DNA from: Telopea speciosissima
Lineage: Eukaryota > Streptophyta > Magnoliopsida > Proteales > Proteaceae
Assembly (NCBI RefSeq): GCF_018873765.1
Contig: NC_057918.1
Coordinates: forward strand, 11,230,862-11,294,861
DNA length: 64,000 nt
Direction: 5' to 3'
In this document: one piece after another, positions 62,701 to 64,000 of the stretch
How positions within the stretch are numbered: position 1 is the stretch's first letter
Layout: the number at the start of each line of letters is the position of its first letter
Program-made: the position numbers and the translations under genes
The notes under the pieces: generated by a model
What the model was told of the DNA's origin: nothing
Database searches by the model: none
Seen by the model: the letters and a program-made list of their open reading frames with translations, nothing else

Positions 62701-64000
62701 ATTACCACACAGTCCCTCTAGAAATGTTTTTTTAAAAAATATCTACATCAATACCCCCTACGGCTACACGTGATCTGATATGTCCCACACTGGTAAGAGG
62801 ACTACACGATGAAGCAGCAATCTCTTACTCTTTTATAAATTTTTATTTTTATTTTTTGTAGACACAATCAATGATTTTATTTTTCCGTTTTAAAAATTAT
62901 GGGTTCTCTTTAAAGAGTAAAATGTATCGCCGTTAGTCGTAAACTACTTTCCCATCCTCCAATAATGCTCCACATGACCACATGTCTTTAGATAAGGGAT
63001 TGACGCGCAACAGCTTCTTATTGGTTAATTAAAATCTCTCTCTCGGGTTGATAATTATATTATTTAAGAAAGATTAGTGCACGATAGAATCCCTTTTTTT
63101 GTGGTTCGGTGGCGGACTACTTAGCTTTGGTTTTGAAGATTCAAGTTGAGCTTTTTCCCATTACTGTTTTTTTATTTTTTTTAAATTTTAAAGGTTTCTT
63201 TTGATTATTTAAATTATTTCTCACACTTGAGGTGGATCATGTTTGCACATGCAATGTTTACATCAAATCAGATTTTCCTTTCTTTCCTCATTTAATCATC
63301 AAATCAGAAACCATTTATATAAAAAGAGTTGTGGAAAAAAAGAAATAATAAATTAAAGAGTAGCAACTCCTGCACAGATCACAGTGACCAAGGAAAGATA
63401 TTTTTCATATAAGAGAGAGACTCTCTTATCGGTGAGAGATATTTGTAAAGAAAGGTGGAAAAGAAGCCTTTTGATACTCCATGAGATTATTATGATGCTC
63501 TTTAAAAGGGTTTGGAATTGGAAGAAAGGAATCAATCCTCACTTCACCACCTGTTATCATGAAGGAAAAAATAAAAAAGTTCTCTAGATACTTTGTGACG
63601 CTGATAGAGGAGATGACGCAAGTGTATCATTGAGAGAGAGAGAGAGAGAGAGACAGAGAAAAGGACCAGAATCCAACGATTAAAATCTCCCTTGTCGTCT
63701 TGACCGGGTGGTCCAAAATACCATAAACCCAAAACGCAAATCTCAGGCTTACGTAACATATTCATCAAAAAATGGGGTCCATTTGGACTCAATTTCAATG
63801 ATTTAAACTATATATTTATTTTTAATGTCAGAGGTTTCCCACAGTGTCATAATAAGAAATCACACTAATAAAAGAATGAAAAGAATTTATTTAATAGATG
63901 ATTTAGATTTTAAAGAATGAGAAAGAGTATCAGCGTGAGTCCCATGACTTATTATGTGATAAGAGGAAGAAAAGAATCCCCATATTAGATTTTATTTTTA
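59716..64000. other. Gene-poor AT-rich end of the window
   Basis: No exon with a recognisable domain on either strand. It contains TTTC units (about 59788-59815), CAT trinucleotides (about 59999-60021), a G-rich tract (60101-60128), a GA run (about 63632-63652) and CGGTT-type dispersed repeat sequence at about 61840-61960. A 119-codon frame at 62050-62409 has no supporting feature. Confidence 0.4.
60101..60128 (+). repeat. G-rich tract, G-quadruplex potential
   Basis: G runs of seven and more separated by single A bases satisfy the G-quadruplex pattern. No nearby gene is recognised. Confidence 0.6.

Overview
This window is nuclear DNA from a flowering plant, most likely a eudicot; I do not try to name the species. 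The evidence is AT-rich sequence, GT-AG introns, and four intact plant genes, with many retrotransposon remnants, foldback (hairpin) elements and microsatellites between them. No bacterial, organellar or viral block was recognised.

Layout. 1-1657: the 3' end of a decayed L1-type LINE (RNase H end). 5459-6194 (-): a two-exon atypical bHLH gene of the PRE/KIDARI type. 6.5-22 kb: gene-poor, with microsatellites, foldback elements, a solo LTR (12290-12742) and one unrecognised reading frame near 21.5 kb. 22166-30578 (-): a complete ten-exon ABCB19-type ABC transporter gene, 1249 codons. 31-39 kb: gene-poor, with hAT-like foldbacks, a local tandem duplication and a 5'-truncated LINE bounded by a 19-bp target-site duplication. 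39927-41394 (+): a UGT91-like glycosyltransferase pseudogene lying between two ~2-kb direct repeats (37188-39180 and 41374-43386), each ending in the same foldback. 45231-46977 (+): an intact four-exon alpha-tubulin gene. 47357-57378 (-): an eight-exon CYP23-type cyclophilin gene, tail to tail with the tubulin. 57.6-64 kb: no gene recognised.

The intact genes are not an operon or cluster. PRE-type HLH proteins promote cell elongation downstream of brassinosteroid, gibberellin and auxin signals. ABCB19 exports auxin and has been reported to export brassinosteroids. Alpha-tubulin builds the cortical microtubules. A link through cell expansion is possible, but their proximity is probably chance.

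The most informative non-genic structure is intron 3 of the cyclophilin gene (48937-55229). It holds an RTE-type LINE, two related MULE-like non-autonomous elements with 9-10 bp target-site duplications (one nested in a conserved reverse-transcriptase motif), two LTR-like segments and a perfect 4 x 43-bp minisatellite. I found no convincing new biological system. The best leads are the foldback family with variable arms and a shared core, the duplicated block around the UGT pseudogene, and a lysine-to-histidine change at alpha-tubulin residue 60.
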